A DNA stretch of 64,000 nt from Levilactobacillus andaensis (GTDB lineage: Bacteria; Bacillota; Bacilli; Lactobacillales; Lactobacillaceae), in assembly GCF_016861695.1 (NCBI RefSeq), contig NZ_BOLP01000015.1:1-64000 (forward strand). The letters are read 5' to 3'. The stretch's first letter is position 1, and each line of letters opens with the position of its first letter. Below are positions 24,642-32,903 of the stretch, one piece after another. Under the pieces are notes generated by a model. It saw only the letters and a list, made by a program, of their open reading frames with translations, did no database searches and was not told the origin of the DNA. The translations under genes and the position numbers were made by a program.

Positions 24642-24846
24642 GCTTTTTACGCTCCTTGTCAGCCGTTGACTGATTGTTGGTCAACCCACGAAACAGCTCG
24701 TAGATGCCAACCATCAGTAGTGCAACGGAAAATATCCAATAAAAGAAATCGGTCGCAATCGGTAATAATCCCCCAAAACCAACAATCAACGCTACCAAGC
24801 CCGCCCAAAAATCGCCGGCACGATAAAAATATCGGTTAATGTGCAT
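24631..24846 (-). CDS. Small two-helix membrane protein, paralogue
   Basis: This 71-residue protein has GDFWAGLVALIVGFGG and FYWIFSVALLMVGIYELF as membrane segments, followed by a charged tail (DKERKKHDV). GGAGG lies nine bases before the ATG. It forms a two-gene unit with its paralogue. No named family recognised. Confidence 0.78.
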   Translation of the reverse strand: MHINRYFYRAGDFWAGLVALIVGFGGLLPIATDFFYWIFSVALLMVGIYELFRGLTNNQSTADKERKKHDV

Positions 24847-25051
24847 CTAACCTGTCCTCCTACCCCTGTGTGAATCGGTGGCCCCGCACCACCCTTGCTC
24901 ATTATATGACTAATTTTGGCCGAACAACAACCCGTGCCGAATTAATTTTCAGCCTGACTATTGCAGGGCCAACTCAACTTAGCATTGACACTTTACTGAA
25001 AGCAACCGCATAATAATCCTGGTTGGTCATTTTCAGAAAGAAGGGTGCCCA

Positions 25052-25981
25052 ATGGATATGGGACAATTAACCAGCCAGATTACGCTAATGTTTATTTTGA
25101 TGGCTATCGGCTTACTCATCAACAAGCTCGGCTTCATGCACGGTCAGACCGCCACCGACCTCACGAACATCTTACTTTACGTGGTGTCACCTTGCCTGAT
25201 CATTAATGCCTTTGAACAACGTTTCTCCGCGAGTCGCCTCCAGGCCTTGGCCTGGGTCATGCTCGGTATTTTTATCACCTATGGCATCATGGTCATCGTC
25301 ACCAATCTCGTTTTCAAGCGGGTCGCTGACGTCAATTTACAACGCATCGCCCGTTTTGGCTCCGTCTACTCCAACGCCGGATTCATGGGCGTTCCCCTTG
25401 CCAGCGCCCTCTTCGGTAGCACCGGCGTTTTCTTCGCGGTCGCTTCACTAGCGGGCTTCAACATTTTCTGTTGGACACACGGCATCGCCCTATTCACACC
25501 GCACCAAGCGAACGACCACCACATTAACTGGCGGCAGATTCTCCTAAATCCCAACATCATTGCCATCGCCGTCGGGCTACTTATCTTCGTCAGCGGTATT
25601 CACCTGCCCAGCCTGCTCAATCAGACCATCACCTACGTCAGCTCGATCAACACGCCGTTGTCCATGATTGTCATCGGGAACAGCCTGGCCGCGGTTAAAT
25701 TAAATCGCCACACGCTCGACCCCAGACTGTGGCAGCCGCTTCTACTCCGCAACCTACTCTTTCCCATCGTCATGCTCTTAATTCTAAGACTATTCGGTGT
25801 TCAAGGCGTCCCGCTCTACACGACAGTACTGATGGGTGCCTGTCCGGTTGCGGGCAACGTGGTGCTCTTTACCTTGCAAGCTCATGGCGATACAAGTCCA
25901 GCCGTTACACTAATGAGCCTGTCAACGATTCTTTGTCTGGTCACAATCCCGTTGATTTTTACTTTGAGCAATCTAATCTGA
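25052..25981 (+). CDS. AEC-family (auxin efflux carrier-like) transporter
   Basis: This 309-residue polytopic protein has about ten transmembrane segments in the AEC arrangement, with VVSPCLIINAF early and FMGVPLASALFG in the middle. In lactic acid bacteria AEC members include malate permeases, but nothing nearby (no malolactic enzyme) indicates a substrate. AGAAGGGTG precedes the ATG. Monocistronic. Confidence 0.88.
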   Translation: MDMGQLTSQITLMFILMAIGLLINKLGFMHGQTATDLTNILLYVVSPCLIINAFEQRFSASRLQALAWVMLGIFITYGIMVIVTNLVFKRVADVNLQRIARFGSVYSNAGFMGVPLASALFGSTGVFFAVASLAGFNIFCWTHGIALFTPHQANDHHINWRQILLNPNIIAIAVGLLIFVSGIHLPSLLNQTITYVSSINTPLSMIVIGNSLAAVKLNRHTLDPRLWQPLLLRNLLFPIVMLLILRLFGVQGVPLYTTVLMGACPVAGNVVLFTLQAHGDTSPAVTLMSLSTILCLVTIPLIFTLSNLI

Positions 25982-26121
25982 ACACGGGTTAGGTCTCAGA
26001 TTAGAACGAAAAAGAGCCTATCTGCGCCTAAATTTCCGGCTCAGCTCATTTGAAATCAACTTGTCTTCACCCGTGATTTCAATCAATTATAAATAGTATA
26101 ATGGCGACTTTTTTTATAGTG

Positions 26122-26149
26122 TTGAATAGTTGCCATTTAATTGTATAAT
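26122..26149 (+). promoter_or_regulatory. Promoter of the GTW-domain secreted protein
   Basis: TTGAAT, 16-base spacer, TATAAT, about 25 bases before the ATG at 26174. Confidence 0.7.
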
Positions 26150-26173
26150 TGTGCTAAAGGGGTGATTCAGATT

Positions 26174-26686
26174 ATGAAGGTCAAACTTAATCTACTATTG
26201 GGACTCGTCGCACTGTTACTCGTTGTCGCTGGCGGATCGACCGCCCGGGCTAAACAAACAGCCACGGCAGTTCCGACAGCACTACGGGGAACTTGGACAC
26301 AGTACCATCCATCGGAAAAAATCTACACGGTCGTTCAAATTAAGCCACACAGCATCAGCTACCACTTGGAAAAGAATGGTAAACGGGTGGGGGGAAAGCC
26401 CGCTGTTTTTACTTTCAAATCTAAAGGTTATCACCAGCTCGTCGTCAAGCGCTTCAATCATCCGCATGCCCAACCGAGTTATCAGTTCAACACTGCCCAT
26501 CACTACTATGACCAACTGCCACAAATGTGGATCGGTTACCAAACCATCAAGGGTCACCGTTACCGCGTCCTCAAGACCTATGAAAAACGGGGTCATCGGG
26601 TAGGTATCTTTACACCGAAAAAGATGACGGTCGATGCGACTTACGACTACGGGACACAACGGCCAGGGTCATTCATTGGTCATTAG
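26174..26686 (+). CDS. Small secreted protein with GTW-x25-KNGK domain
   Basis: This is a 170-residue protein with a signal peptide (KLNLLLGLVALLLVVAGG, cleavage likely after ARA) and a basic, aromatic-rich mature part. Near residue 40 it has RGTW followed, after exactly 25 residues, by KNGKRV. The secreted protein at 60715 has GTW, 25 residues, then KNGKKV, so the two share a small beta-rich, perhaps lipocalin-like domain (inference). The ATG at 26174 follows AAAGGGG; the longer frame from 26141 overlaps the -10. Function unknown. Confidence 0.78.
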   Translation: MKVKLNLLLGLVALLLVVAGGSTARAKQTATAVPTALRGTWTQYHPSEKIYTVVQIKPHSISYHLEKNGKRVGGKPAVFTFKSKGYHQLVVKRFNHPHAQPSYQFNTAHHYYDQLPQMWIGYQTIKGHRYRVLKTYEKRGHRVGIFTPKKMTVDATYDYGTQRPGSFIGH

Positions 26687-26749
26687 GTCAGTAACCGCGA
26701 AATCGGGTTGCTGTTCTCAACCTGATAACCAGTTTTGAATTTCTACAAG

Positions 26750-26800
26750 AAAAGACGGTATCACCAGTTCTCATTGAGATTCCGGTAATACCGTCTTTTA
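26750..26800. terminator. Bidirectional terminator
   Basis: AAAAGACGGTAT and ATACCGTCTTTT pair around a 26-base loop. It is positioned to end both the plus-strand gene at 26174 and the minus-strand MFS gene at 26835. Confidence 0.85.
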
Positions 26801-26834
26801 ATACCCCCTGCATAATCCCGGGTGCCGTTATTAG

Positions 26835-28268
26835 TTATTTTTCAGCCTTTGGCAACCGCAGAGCCAGTAAGAACCCAGCTAATGCCAAGATGAACGTGAA
26901 GTAGAACCCATAGTGCGTCCCGTTAACGAACGCGCCAGCGGCATGGTTCGCGCCATTGGCAATGTACGCTGCTTGGCCAATGCCCAACAGACTCGTGGCA
27001 ATCGCCGTGGAGATGGCCCCCACGATCTGTTGCAACGTGTTCATGATGGCACTCCCATCAGCAGCGATTGGACCAGTCAACGCATTCAACCCGTGTGTCT
27101 GTGAAGGTGACATCGCAAGCGGTGCCCCAATCATCAAAATCACGTGGGCCAAAATGATGTACCAGATTGCCGTCGACGTTGATGTTAAGGCCAACATCAA
27201 GGCACCAACCATCGAAATGATAAACCCAATTCGAGCGGGCTTTTGGGCGCCTACTTGGTCATACAACCGACCAGCAACCGCTGAAACCACGGCGTTCATC
27301 ACCCCACCAGGGAACATGATGACCCCAGTTAACGCAACTGGCACCAGCAATCCCTTTTGGATGTACATTGGCAACAGGTACATCGCGGACAAAATAATTC
27401 CGAAGTTGATCATGACCAAAACGGCCCCAATCCGGAACCCCGGAATGGCAAAGGCGCGCAGGTTTAAGATTGGCTTCTCCATCGTCAATTGACGATGCGT
27501 ATACCAAGCTAAGACCAAGATTCCAAGAACCAAGGCACCAATCACAGCAGCGGAACCCCAGCCCCGTTCACTCGCCATGCTAACGCCGAGCACTAAGCTC
27601 CCAAAACCAATCGTGGAGAGGATAATGGACAAGAAATCGACCTTTGGCCGTGTCACTTCAGCAATGTTCTTCAGTGACGTAACGGCAAACCCAAAGGCAA
27701 TAACCAAGAATGGCACGAACAACCAGAAAATCCACCGCCAAGAAGCAACTCCTAAGACGATTCCGGCTAAGGTTGGCCCCACGGCTGGCGCGAACATAAT
27801 GACCAAACCGACCATTCCCATGGCAGCCCCCAACTTGTAAGGGGGGAAGATCTGCATGGCAACCGTAAACATCAGCGGCAAAATCAGCCCGGTCGCGATT
27901 CCTTGAATCATTCGACCGAAGAGGAGCACGCCAAATCCAGGTGCGGAGGCCGAAATAATGGCCCCGACCGTAAAATCAATCAACGCGAACAGAATCACTT
28001 GTCGTGTCGTAAACCATTTCGTTAAAATACTTGATAGTGGTAGAACGATCCCCACCATTAACATATATCCGGTGACTAACCACTGAACCGTGGCCGTTGA
28101 CACGTTTAATTGCGCCATTAATTGGGGGAGCGCAATGTTTAGGGACGTTTCGGAAAACATGCCGACAAAGCCCCCGATTAGCATCCCCATCATGGCCAGC
28201 ATCGGATGTTCAACTTCTACCCGTGCTTTTTTCGCCATTTCGGGTTGGCTACTTTGTACTGAATCCAT
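26835..28268 (-). CDS. DHA2-family (14-helix) MFS drug exporter
   Basis: This 477-residue transporter has MFS motif A-like and motif C (GPTLAGIVLG) in the EmrB/QacA/LmrB arrangement: WLVTGYMLMVGIVLPL in helix 2, GRMIQGIATGLILPL, and WRWIFW. It probably exports drugs or metabolites by proton antiport. No TetR-type regulator lies beside it. The ATG is followed by a hydrophilic N-terminus; the Shine-Dalgarno sequence is weak. Confidence 0.9.
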   Translation of the reverse strand: MDSVQSSQPEMAKKARVEVEHPMLAMMGMLIGGFVGMFSETSLNIALPQLMAQLNVSTATVQWLVTGYMLMVGIVLPLSSILTKWFTTRQVILFALIDFTVGAIISASAPGFGVLLFGRMIQGIATGLILPLMFTVAMQIFPPYKLGAAMGMVGLVIMFAPAVGPTLAGIVLGVASWRWIFWLFVPFLVIAFGFAVTSLKNIAEVTRPKVDFLSIILSTIGFGSLVLGVSMASERGWGSAAVIGALVLGILVLAWYTHRQLTMEKPILNLRAFAIPGFRIGAVLVMINFGIILSAMYLLPMYIQKGLLVPVALTGVIMFPGGVMNAVVSAVAGRLYDQVGAQKPARIGFIISMVGALMLALTSTSTAIWYIILAHVILMIGAPLAMSPSQTHGLNALTGPIAADGSAIMNTLQQIVGAISTAIATSLLGIGQAAYIANGANHAAGAFVNGTHYGFYFTFILALAGFLLALRLPKAEK

Positions 28269-28397
28269 TCGTTTTCACACTCACTTTCATTTTAAACACA
28301 ATGGATTACTCTACCAGAAAAAAATTTTTTTCGTAAGTACAAATTTAGAAAAACTTAAAAGTAAACGTTTTCTTGTGAAATTTCCACCCGAAATGCC

Positions 28398-29915
28398 TTA
28401 TTTTGCCGATTTAATTGCCGCAATCTGTTCACGAAGTTCCTTTAACCGTTGCGTATCCAATTCCGGAGCCATCATCGCCTGATCGTATTCAAACTGCAAC
28501 CGTGGCAGGTCAGTGACTGGGGTGCCCGTTGCCGTTTGTTCCGGATCCGTTAGCTGCCGGTCAGCGAGTTCCAACGTCCGTGTCGCGACGTGTTGCCGGA
28601 ACGTCTGATCATGCGCGACAAACAGGACAGTCCCGGGATAGCCCTGCAGAAAGTCTTCCAACGCCCGTAACGCTGGCAAGTCCAAATAGTTCGTCGGTTC
28701 GTCTAAAATCAACAGGTTGCTGGCACTGACCAAAGTCGTCAGCAATTGGAGTTTGACCTGCTCGCCACCACTGAGATCGCCCACTAGGCGGTCATAAAAC
28801 TTCGCCGTCAACCCAAACGCCCCCATGATCTGCCGCGTCCGGTTCTGGTCCAATGCCGTCTCGTCCTGGATCACTTGCCAGACCGTCTTATCCAACGGCA
28901 GCTCCGTCATATCCTGATGGAAGTAGCCGACCCGGGCGCTTGGTGCCAATCGGGTCTGCGGCGCGTGCGCCAAAATGGCATCGATCAAGGTCGATTTACC
29001 ACTCCCATTTGGTCCTGCCAAGGCAACTCGCTCGCCGGGCTTGATGCGCAACTTAACGTGGTGGAGCAAATCATGCTTCCCGCGCGTTAAATGCAAATCA
29101 TCCACCGTGACCAAATACTTTCCCGTCACCGGTGGCAGATCCGTTGCGACTAGCTTCAACGCGGCCGTTTCGTGCGGTTTCACCGTCGTTGTCTGCCGGT
29201 TGGCCCGTTCTTGCAACGACTTGGCGCCACGTTCCATTTTTCCCGCGTTTTGTTCCCGCACGGATTTACTATTGGCGCGCTCCATGGCACTCATGCTCTT
29301 ACTGCCCTTACGAACCCGGGCAGCCTTCTCATGACGCGCCTGCACAGCCTGCTGTAACTCGCGGCGTTCTCGCTGTTCATGCTGATACTGCGACAACGTG
29401 TTCTGCCGTCGCTGCTCACGATAAGCCTCAAAGTTCGCGAAACTCCCGTTGTACTGCGTGTAGGTGTTCTCTTCAAGTGACCAGATCTGAGTCGCAACGT
29501 TGGCCAACAGATCCCGGTCATGCGAAATCATAATCAATAAGCCGTTGAAATGACTCAGTTGTTCCGTCAGCCAACGCTGATGATCGTCATCTAGGTTGGC
29601 TGAGGGTTCATCTAAAATCAAGATTTCTGGCCGTTGCGCTAACGCTGCGCGAATTCGGTCCAGCATACTCTGTCCACCAGACCGTCCCGCCGTTGGGGCA
29701 ATCTGCGGCACCAAGGTTGCCGGCGCCGTCACATTACGTTGCCCTGCAAAATCTGTATCTTGGCCGCTGATAATGCGCGCTAAGGTTGTTTTCCCGGTTC
29801 CGTTAGCACCGATAATCCCGACCCGGTCACCCGTTTGGGCGGTTAAATGGTCAACGGTAAATAATGTGACTCCCGCGACCGTTTTCGTTAAATTCGTTAA
29901 TGTTAATTGTGTCAA
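28398..29915 (-). CDS. ABC-F family ATPase, ribosome-protection or translation factor type
   Basis: This soluble protein of 505 residues carries two ABC domains and no membrane segment. Domain 1 has Walker A GANGTGKTT and LILDEPSANLD, with a reduced signature (RSGGQ). After a long charged linker (about 185-245) comes domain 2 with GPNGSGKST, LSGGEQ and LILDEPTNYLD. ABC-F proteins bind the ribosomal E site, and several expel antibiotics. It starts with TTG eight bases after AGGGGG. The 240-base leader holds a three-codon uORF and mutually exclusive hairpins, the hallmark of antibiotic-inducible ABC-F genes, which favours a resistance rather than housekeeping role. Confidence 0.92.
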   Translation of the reverse strand: MTQLTLTNLTKTVAGVTLFTVDHLTAQTGDRVGIIGANGTGKTTLARIISGQDTDFAGQRNVTAPATLVPQIAPTAGRSGGQSMLDRIRAALAQRPEILILDEPSANLDDDHQRWLTEQLSHFNGLLIMISHDRDLLANVATQIWSLEENTYTQYNGSFANFEAYREQRRQNTLSQYQHEQRERRELQQAVQARHEKAARVRKGSKSMSAMERANSKSVREQNAGKMERGAKSLQERANRQTTTVKPHETAALKLVATDLPPVTGKYLVTVDDLHLTRGKHDLLHHVKLRIKPGERVALAGPNGSGKSTLIDAILAHAPQTRLAPSARVGYFHQDMTELPLDKTVWQVIQDETALDQNRTRQIMGAFGLTAKFYDRLVGDLSGGEQVKLQLLTTLVSASNLLILDEPTNYLDLPALRALEDFLQGYPGTVLFVAHDQTFRQHVATRTLELADRQLTDPEQTATGTPVTDLPRLQFEYDQAMMAPELDTQRLKELREQIAAIKSAK

Positions 29916-29974
29916 AAAGTCGTCCCCCTTTTGTAAGCAGGGATTGTGGGTCTAAACGCCCATTTTTAAGCATG

Positions 29975-30013
29975 AAAAAAGTGGCCGCATTCCGTTCGGA
30001 AATGGCGCCCACT
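29975..30013 (-). terminator. Attenuator terminator in the ABC-F leader
   Basis: Minus strand: AGTGGGCGCCATTTCC, loop GAAC, GGAATGCGGCCACT, then TTTTTT. It lies inside the 5' leader, 60 bases before the ABC-F start. Confidence 0.85.
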
Positions 30014-30052
30014 GGTTGCTTTGGCAACTCAGTCGGCGTAACCCATCAATCC
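30002..30052 (-). promoter_or_regulatory. Antiterminator and sequester segments of the ABC-F leader
   Basis: Segment 30035-30052 can pair with the uORF region (GCGTAAC with GTTACGC, CAATCC with GGATTG). Alternatively it pairs with the 5' arm of the terminator (ATGG..CGCC with GGCGCCAT, extended by ACTG/CAGT around the GTTGC/GCAAC hairpin). The two pairings exclude each other. Confidence 0.65.
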
Positions 30053-30113
30053 CAATTGCAGGCCCACTCCACCCCTTGAAGGTGATGAAGCTGACTAACA
30101 TTTGTGGATTGAA

Positions 30114-30125
30114 TTAGTTACGCAT
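30114..30125 (-). CDS. Three-codon regulatory uORF (Met-Arg-Asn)
   Basis: ATG CGT AAC TAA, with an ACGAGG-like Shine-Dalgarno site ten bases upstream, at the 5' end of the ABC-F leader. Ribosome stalling here would free segment 30035-30052 for antitermination. Too short to prove by coding signals; supported by position and pairing. Confidence 0.55.
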   Translation of the reverse strand: MRN

Positions 30126-30160
30126 CGGCTGAATACCTCGTTCTTTCTTAAAGTAGCTAC

Positions 30161-30189
30161 AGAATAGCATATCGTTTAAAAATTGACAA
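30161..30189 (-). promoter_or_regulatory. Promoter of the ABC-F transcript
   Basis: Minus strand: TTGTCA (30184-30189), 17-base spacer, TATTCT (30161-30166). It fixes a leader of roughly 240 bases. Confidence 0.75.
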
Positions 30190-30284
30190 GTCCCGAATTT
30201 TTCTTCGTAAAATTTCAAGAGCACTCTCGCCAAAATCCGTGTACACTAGGACTAACGAATTTGGCAAAAAACGGAGGGAAAAAT

Positions 30285-30755
30285 ATGCAACCTTTACGAC
30301 TATTATTCATTTCAATCGAGGGCAATACCCGCAGTTTCGTTGAACATCTGACCGCTTATGCCGCGAAGCAACACGCTGCTGACGCTAGTCTTCCTGAGAT
30401 TGAATCCAAAGAAATCAGTGAAGCCAGCGACTTTGAGGACGAGACGCAGCCCTATTTTTGCTTCGTGCCGACCTACCTCGATGGTGGCAACGGCATTGAC
30501 AACGGCGTGAAGGAACTGATGACCAACGTCATGGGCGAATATATCGCTTATGATAACAATGCCCGGCAATTACTTGGCGTTGTCGGTAGTGGCAACCGTA
30601 ATTTCAACGAACAGTACTGCTTAACCGCCAAACGTTATGCGCAAAAGTTTAACGCGCCATTCGTTGCCAACTATGAATTGCGCGGCGTCCCCCGCGACGA
30701 AACCCGGGTCTATGATGCACTGGTCGCACGAGCTAAGGCGGTGGCCGACGCATGA
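30285..30755 (+). CDS. nrdI: NrdI-like flavodoxin
   Basis: This 156-residue flavodoxin-fold protein has SIEGNTRSF as the FMN phosphate loop, VPTYLDGG as the isoalloxazine loop, and GVVGSGNRNFNEQYC, the pattern of NrdI, which activates the dimanganese class Ib ribonucleotide reductase. nrdEF are not in this window, so the partner must be elsewhere. GGAGGG stands before the ATG at 30285; earlier in-frame starts are not supported. The stop overlaps the next ATG (ATGA). Confidence 0.88.
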   Translation: MQPLRLLFISIEGNTRSFVEHLTAYAAKQHAADASLPEIESKEISEASDFEDETQPYFCFVPTYLDGGNGIDNGVKELMTNVMGEYIAYDNNARQLLGVVGSGNRNFNEQYCLTAKRYAQKFNAPFVANYELRGVPRDETRVYDALVARAKAVADA

Positions 30756-31498
30756 ATCCGACATTGACCACCCTCATGGCACACCGGAGTATTCGTCAGT
30801 TCACCGACCAACCGCTGACGGCAACCGAGGTCGACACGCTCGTCACCGCCGCGCAACACGCGCCCACCAGTACCTTTTCTCAACAGTACAGTATTATCAG
30901 CGTGACTGATCCAGCAAAGTTGGCTGTTTTAAGTGACGTGACCGGCCACCACTGGTTGGAACAGGCGGGTCACTACTTTATCATGGTGGTGGACCAATAC
31001 CGCAACCAGCAGTTGGTGCCGGCGACCGCCACGACCACGGCTAACCTACACAGTCTCGACAAACTGTTGGCCGGAATCTTCGACGCCACCATCGCCACGG
31101 AGGCCATCGTGACTGCCGGCGAGAGCATGGGCCTCGGAAGTACCATTATGGGCAGCATCCTCAACGACGCCCAACGCGTGATCGACCTATTGGATTTGCC
31201 GCCGCTGACCTTTCCCCTTTTAGGCCTCGCCATTGGTCATCCTGACGAACAGCCGGAACAAAAACCGCGGTTGCCACAACCACTCATGCACTTCACGAAC
31301 GGTTACCAGCGCTTGACCGCTGACGACCCAACGTTAGTGGCTTACGACCGCCTCATCACGGACTATTACCATGCCCGCGGCAGCCATCAACGCGAGGAGA
31401 CTTTTACCCACCATATCATTAGCGAAATGAATCGTGACCCGCAGAACCGAGCCACCATTTTAACCACTTTGCAGCATCAAGGATTTTTAGTTGATTAG
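30752..31498 (+). CDS. NfsA/FRP-type nitroreductase-family oxidoreductase
   Basis: This 248-residue FMN-dependent NADPH oxidoreductase has HRSIRQFTDQPL at the N-terminus (FMN phosphate contact), PTSTFSQQYS, GLGSTIMGSI and PLLGLAIGHPDE, in the order seen in NfsA-like enzymes. It could reduce nitro compounds, quinones or flavins. Its overlap with nrdI suggests it may supply reduced flavin to NrdI, an inference from gene order only. Confidence 0.9.
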   Translation: MNPTLTTLMAHRSIRQFTDQPLTATEVDTLVTAAQHAPTSTFSQQYSIISVTDPAKLAVLSDVTGHHWLEQAGHYFIMVVDQYRNQQLVPATATTTANLHSLDKLLAGIFDATIATEAIVTAGESMGLGSTIMGSILNDAQRVIDLLDLPPLTFPLLGLAIGHPDEQPEQKPRLPQPLMHFTNGYQRLTADDPTLVAYDRLITDYYHARGSHQREETFTHHIISEMNRDPQNRATILTTLQHQGFLVD

Positions 31499-31500
31499 TT

Positions 31501-31545
31501 AGGCGTATGTCAGCTCCGAAATGGGCTGATCGACGCCTTTTTATT
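31501..31545 (+). terminator. Terminator of nrdI-nitroreductase
   Basis: AGGCGT..TCAGC / GGCTGA..ACGCCT followed by T5. It overlaps the last codons of the convergent ATPase gene. Confidence 0.85.
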
Positions 31546-32703
31546 TTGCAGTAAATGCGGGTCTAGGGCCACCTGCAAGCCGGCCACATCTACCGGTCGC
31601 GTTAACGGAAGTTCCGTGACCGTTGTCAGTGGGAGTAACTGGCTCTCACCCCGATAATTTTTTTCTGCCAGATAGATCTGGTCGGGACTCAACGTCTCTT
31701 CAATTAGGAGCGGCTGGTTGGTGACCAAAATCAGCTGGCTGCAATTAGCCGCCGAATTCAACAACTCCAGTAAGGCCTCAACCACGATGGGCTGCACGGC
31801 GAGGGCAAATTCGTCGGCTAACACCGTCTGGGGATACGGGGCCCGCTGAATCGCAATCATGGTCAGACCCAGCGTCACCAGCTCCTGAATGCCCAACGAA
31901 GCTTGTTGCAGCGGGAGCTCATCCGTGCCGATGACTTCTCCCTCCTCATTGTACTTTTCATAAATGAGATATAGGTCTGGCCGCGTAAAGGCCGAACCAT
32001 CCAGAAACTGCACCGCCACCTGGTGTTGTGCGATTCCTGCGACCTCACTATCGACGGCTTGGAGGTACTGCATCAGCTGGTTCGTGACCCAGTCGTCCAC
32101 GACCAACCCTGAATTCGGCCGCTTTTCCAGCACCAGTAAGTCTTCATTAAACCAGCGAAAGGCGGCAATGGCTGGCCCGTAATTCCAATTCTGCAACGTG
32201 TACAGCAGGAGCATATTGGGCCGCGTATTGGCCACCGCGACGGCTTGATCAGCCGGAAACTGGGTGACCTCGCCATTTTCGCGGACAAAGAGTACCTCAT
32301 AGTCTTCACCGGTCGACTGGGCCAGCGATTCATTGATCACATGCGCCGCGTCATAGCTGAGCACGTAGCGGTAGCGGCGATCGCCACGGGTAAAATTAAC
32401 GACGAAATCGGTCTGCCCGTTTTTGGACTCCTCGTCGAAGCGGAAGGGGTCGAAGGGCAAGTCATCGGCAATCTGTTCGGTCGGCGTCACCACTAGCCGC
32501 TGAAGGACCGCTAATCCGGCTAGAATCGTACTTTTCCCGGCACCGGCCGCACCAAAAACAGCCGCACATTTCAACAGGCTTAATTGATCATCTACGGTGA
32601 GCGTCTTTTGCGGCCGCTGTAACGTCCCACCCGTTGCTACCAATGAAAGCGTCGCGGAGTCCTTGAACGAGCGAAAATTAGTCAACGTGAAATCAATTAG
32701 CAT
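31510..32703 (-). CDS. AAA15/AAA21-type ATPase (SMC/OLD-like)
   Basis: This 397-residue soluble ATPase begins DFTLTNFRSFKDSATLSL, typical of AAA_15/AAA_21 proteins, with Walker A GAAGAGKST (about 45-53) and a late Walker B-like QTVLADEFALAV preceded by SLGIQELVTLGL (signature region). Such proteins occur in anti-phage or abortive systems (RloA, AbiL, retron effectors) but also alone with unknown roles. Here no nuclease or TOPRIM partner adjoins. The Walker B carries DE but without the usual Leu-Asp pair. GGGAGG precedes the ATG at 32703 by eight bases; the frame is open to 32769 without an equal site. Confidence 0.75.
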   Translation of the reverse strand: MLIDFTLTNFRSFKDSATLSLVATGGTLQRPQKTLTVDDQLSLLKCAAVFGAAGAGKSTILAGLAVLQRLVVTPTEQIADDLPFDPFRFDEESKNGQTDFVVNFTRGDRRYRYVLSYDAAHVINESLAQSTGEDYEVLFVRENGEVTQFPADQAVAVANTRPNMLLLYTLQNWNYGPAIAAFRWFNEDLLVLEKRPNSGLVVDDWVTNQLMQYLQAVDSEVAGIAQHQVAVQFLDGSAFTRPDLYLIYEKYNEEGEVIGTDELPLQQASLGIQELVTLGLTMIAIQRAPYPQTVLADEFALAVQPIVVEALLELLNSAANCSQLILVTNQPLLIEETLSPDQIYLAEKNYRGESQLLPLTTVTELPLTRPVDVAGLQVALDPHLLQNKKASISPFRS

Positions 32704-32865
32704 GATGAAAACCTCCCTTATGTACTTTCGAATGTTACGCCAGTTATGCCGATTCACAACTACTTGCATTCGATTTAGGGAAATCAGCTATAACGGGATT
32801 AATAATCCGTCCGTATTTGACTTCGAGACGATTAAACCGCCCTTTTGCGCAGATTACTTGGGTCT

Positions 32866-32897
32866 TTAAAAGGGCCGCCTCCACCAGAAGACGACCC
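32866..32897 (-). terminator. Terminator of the MFS gene at 32904
   Basis: Minus strand: GGGTCGTC / GGCGGCCC (two wobble pairs) followed by TTTT. Confidence 0.65.
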
Positions 32898-32903
32898 CAC
32901 CTA

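Noticed and set aside
29916-30180. T-box riboswitch in the ABC-F leader
   Set aside because: No T-box consensus (AGGGTGGNACCGCG) or specifier loop is present. The uORF attenuator explains the pairings better.
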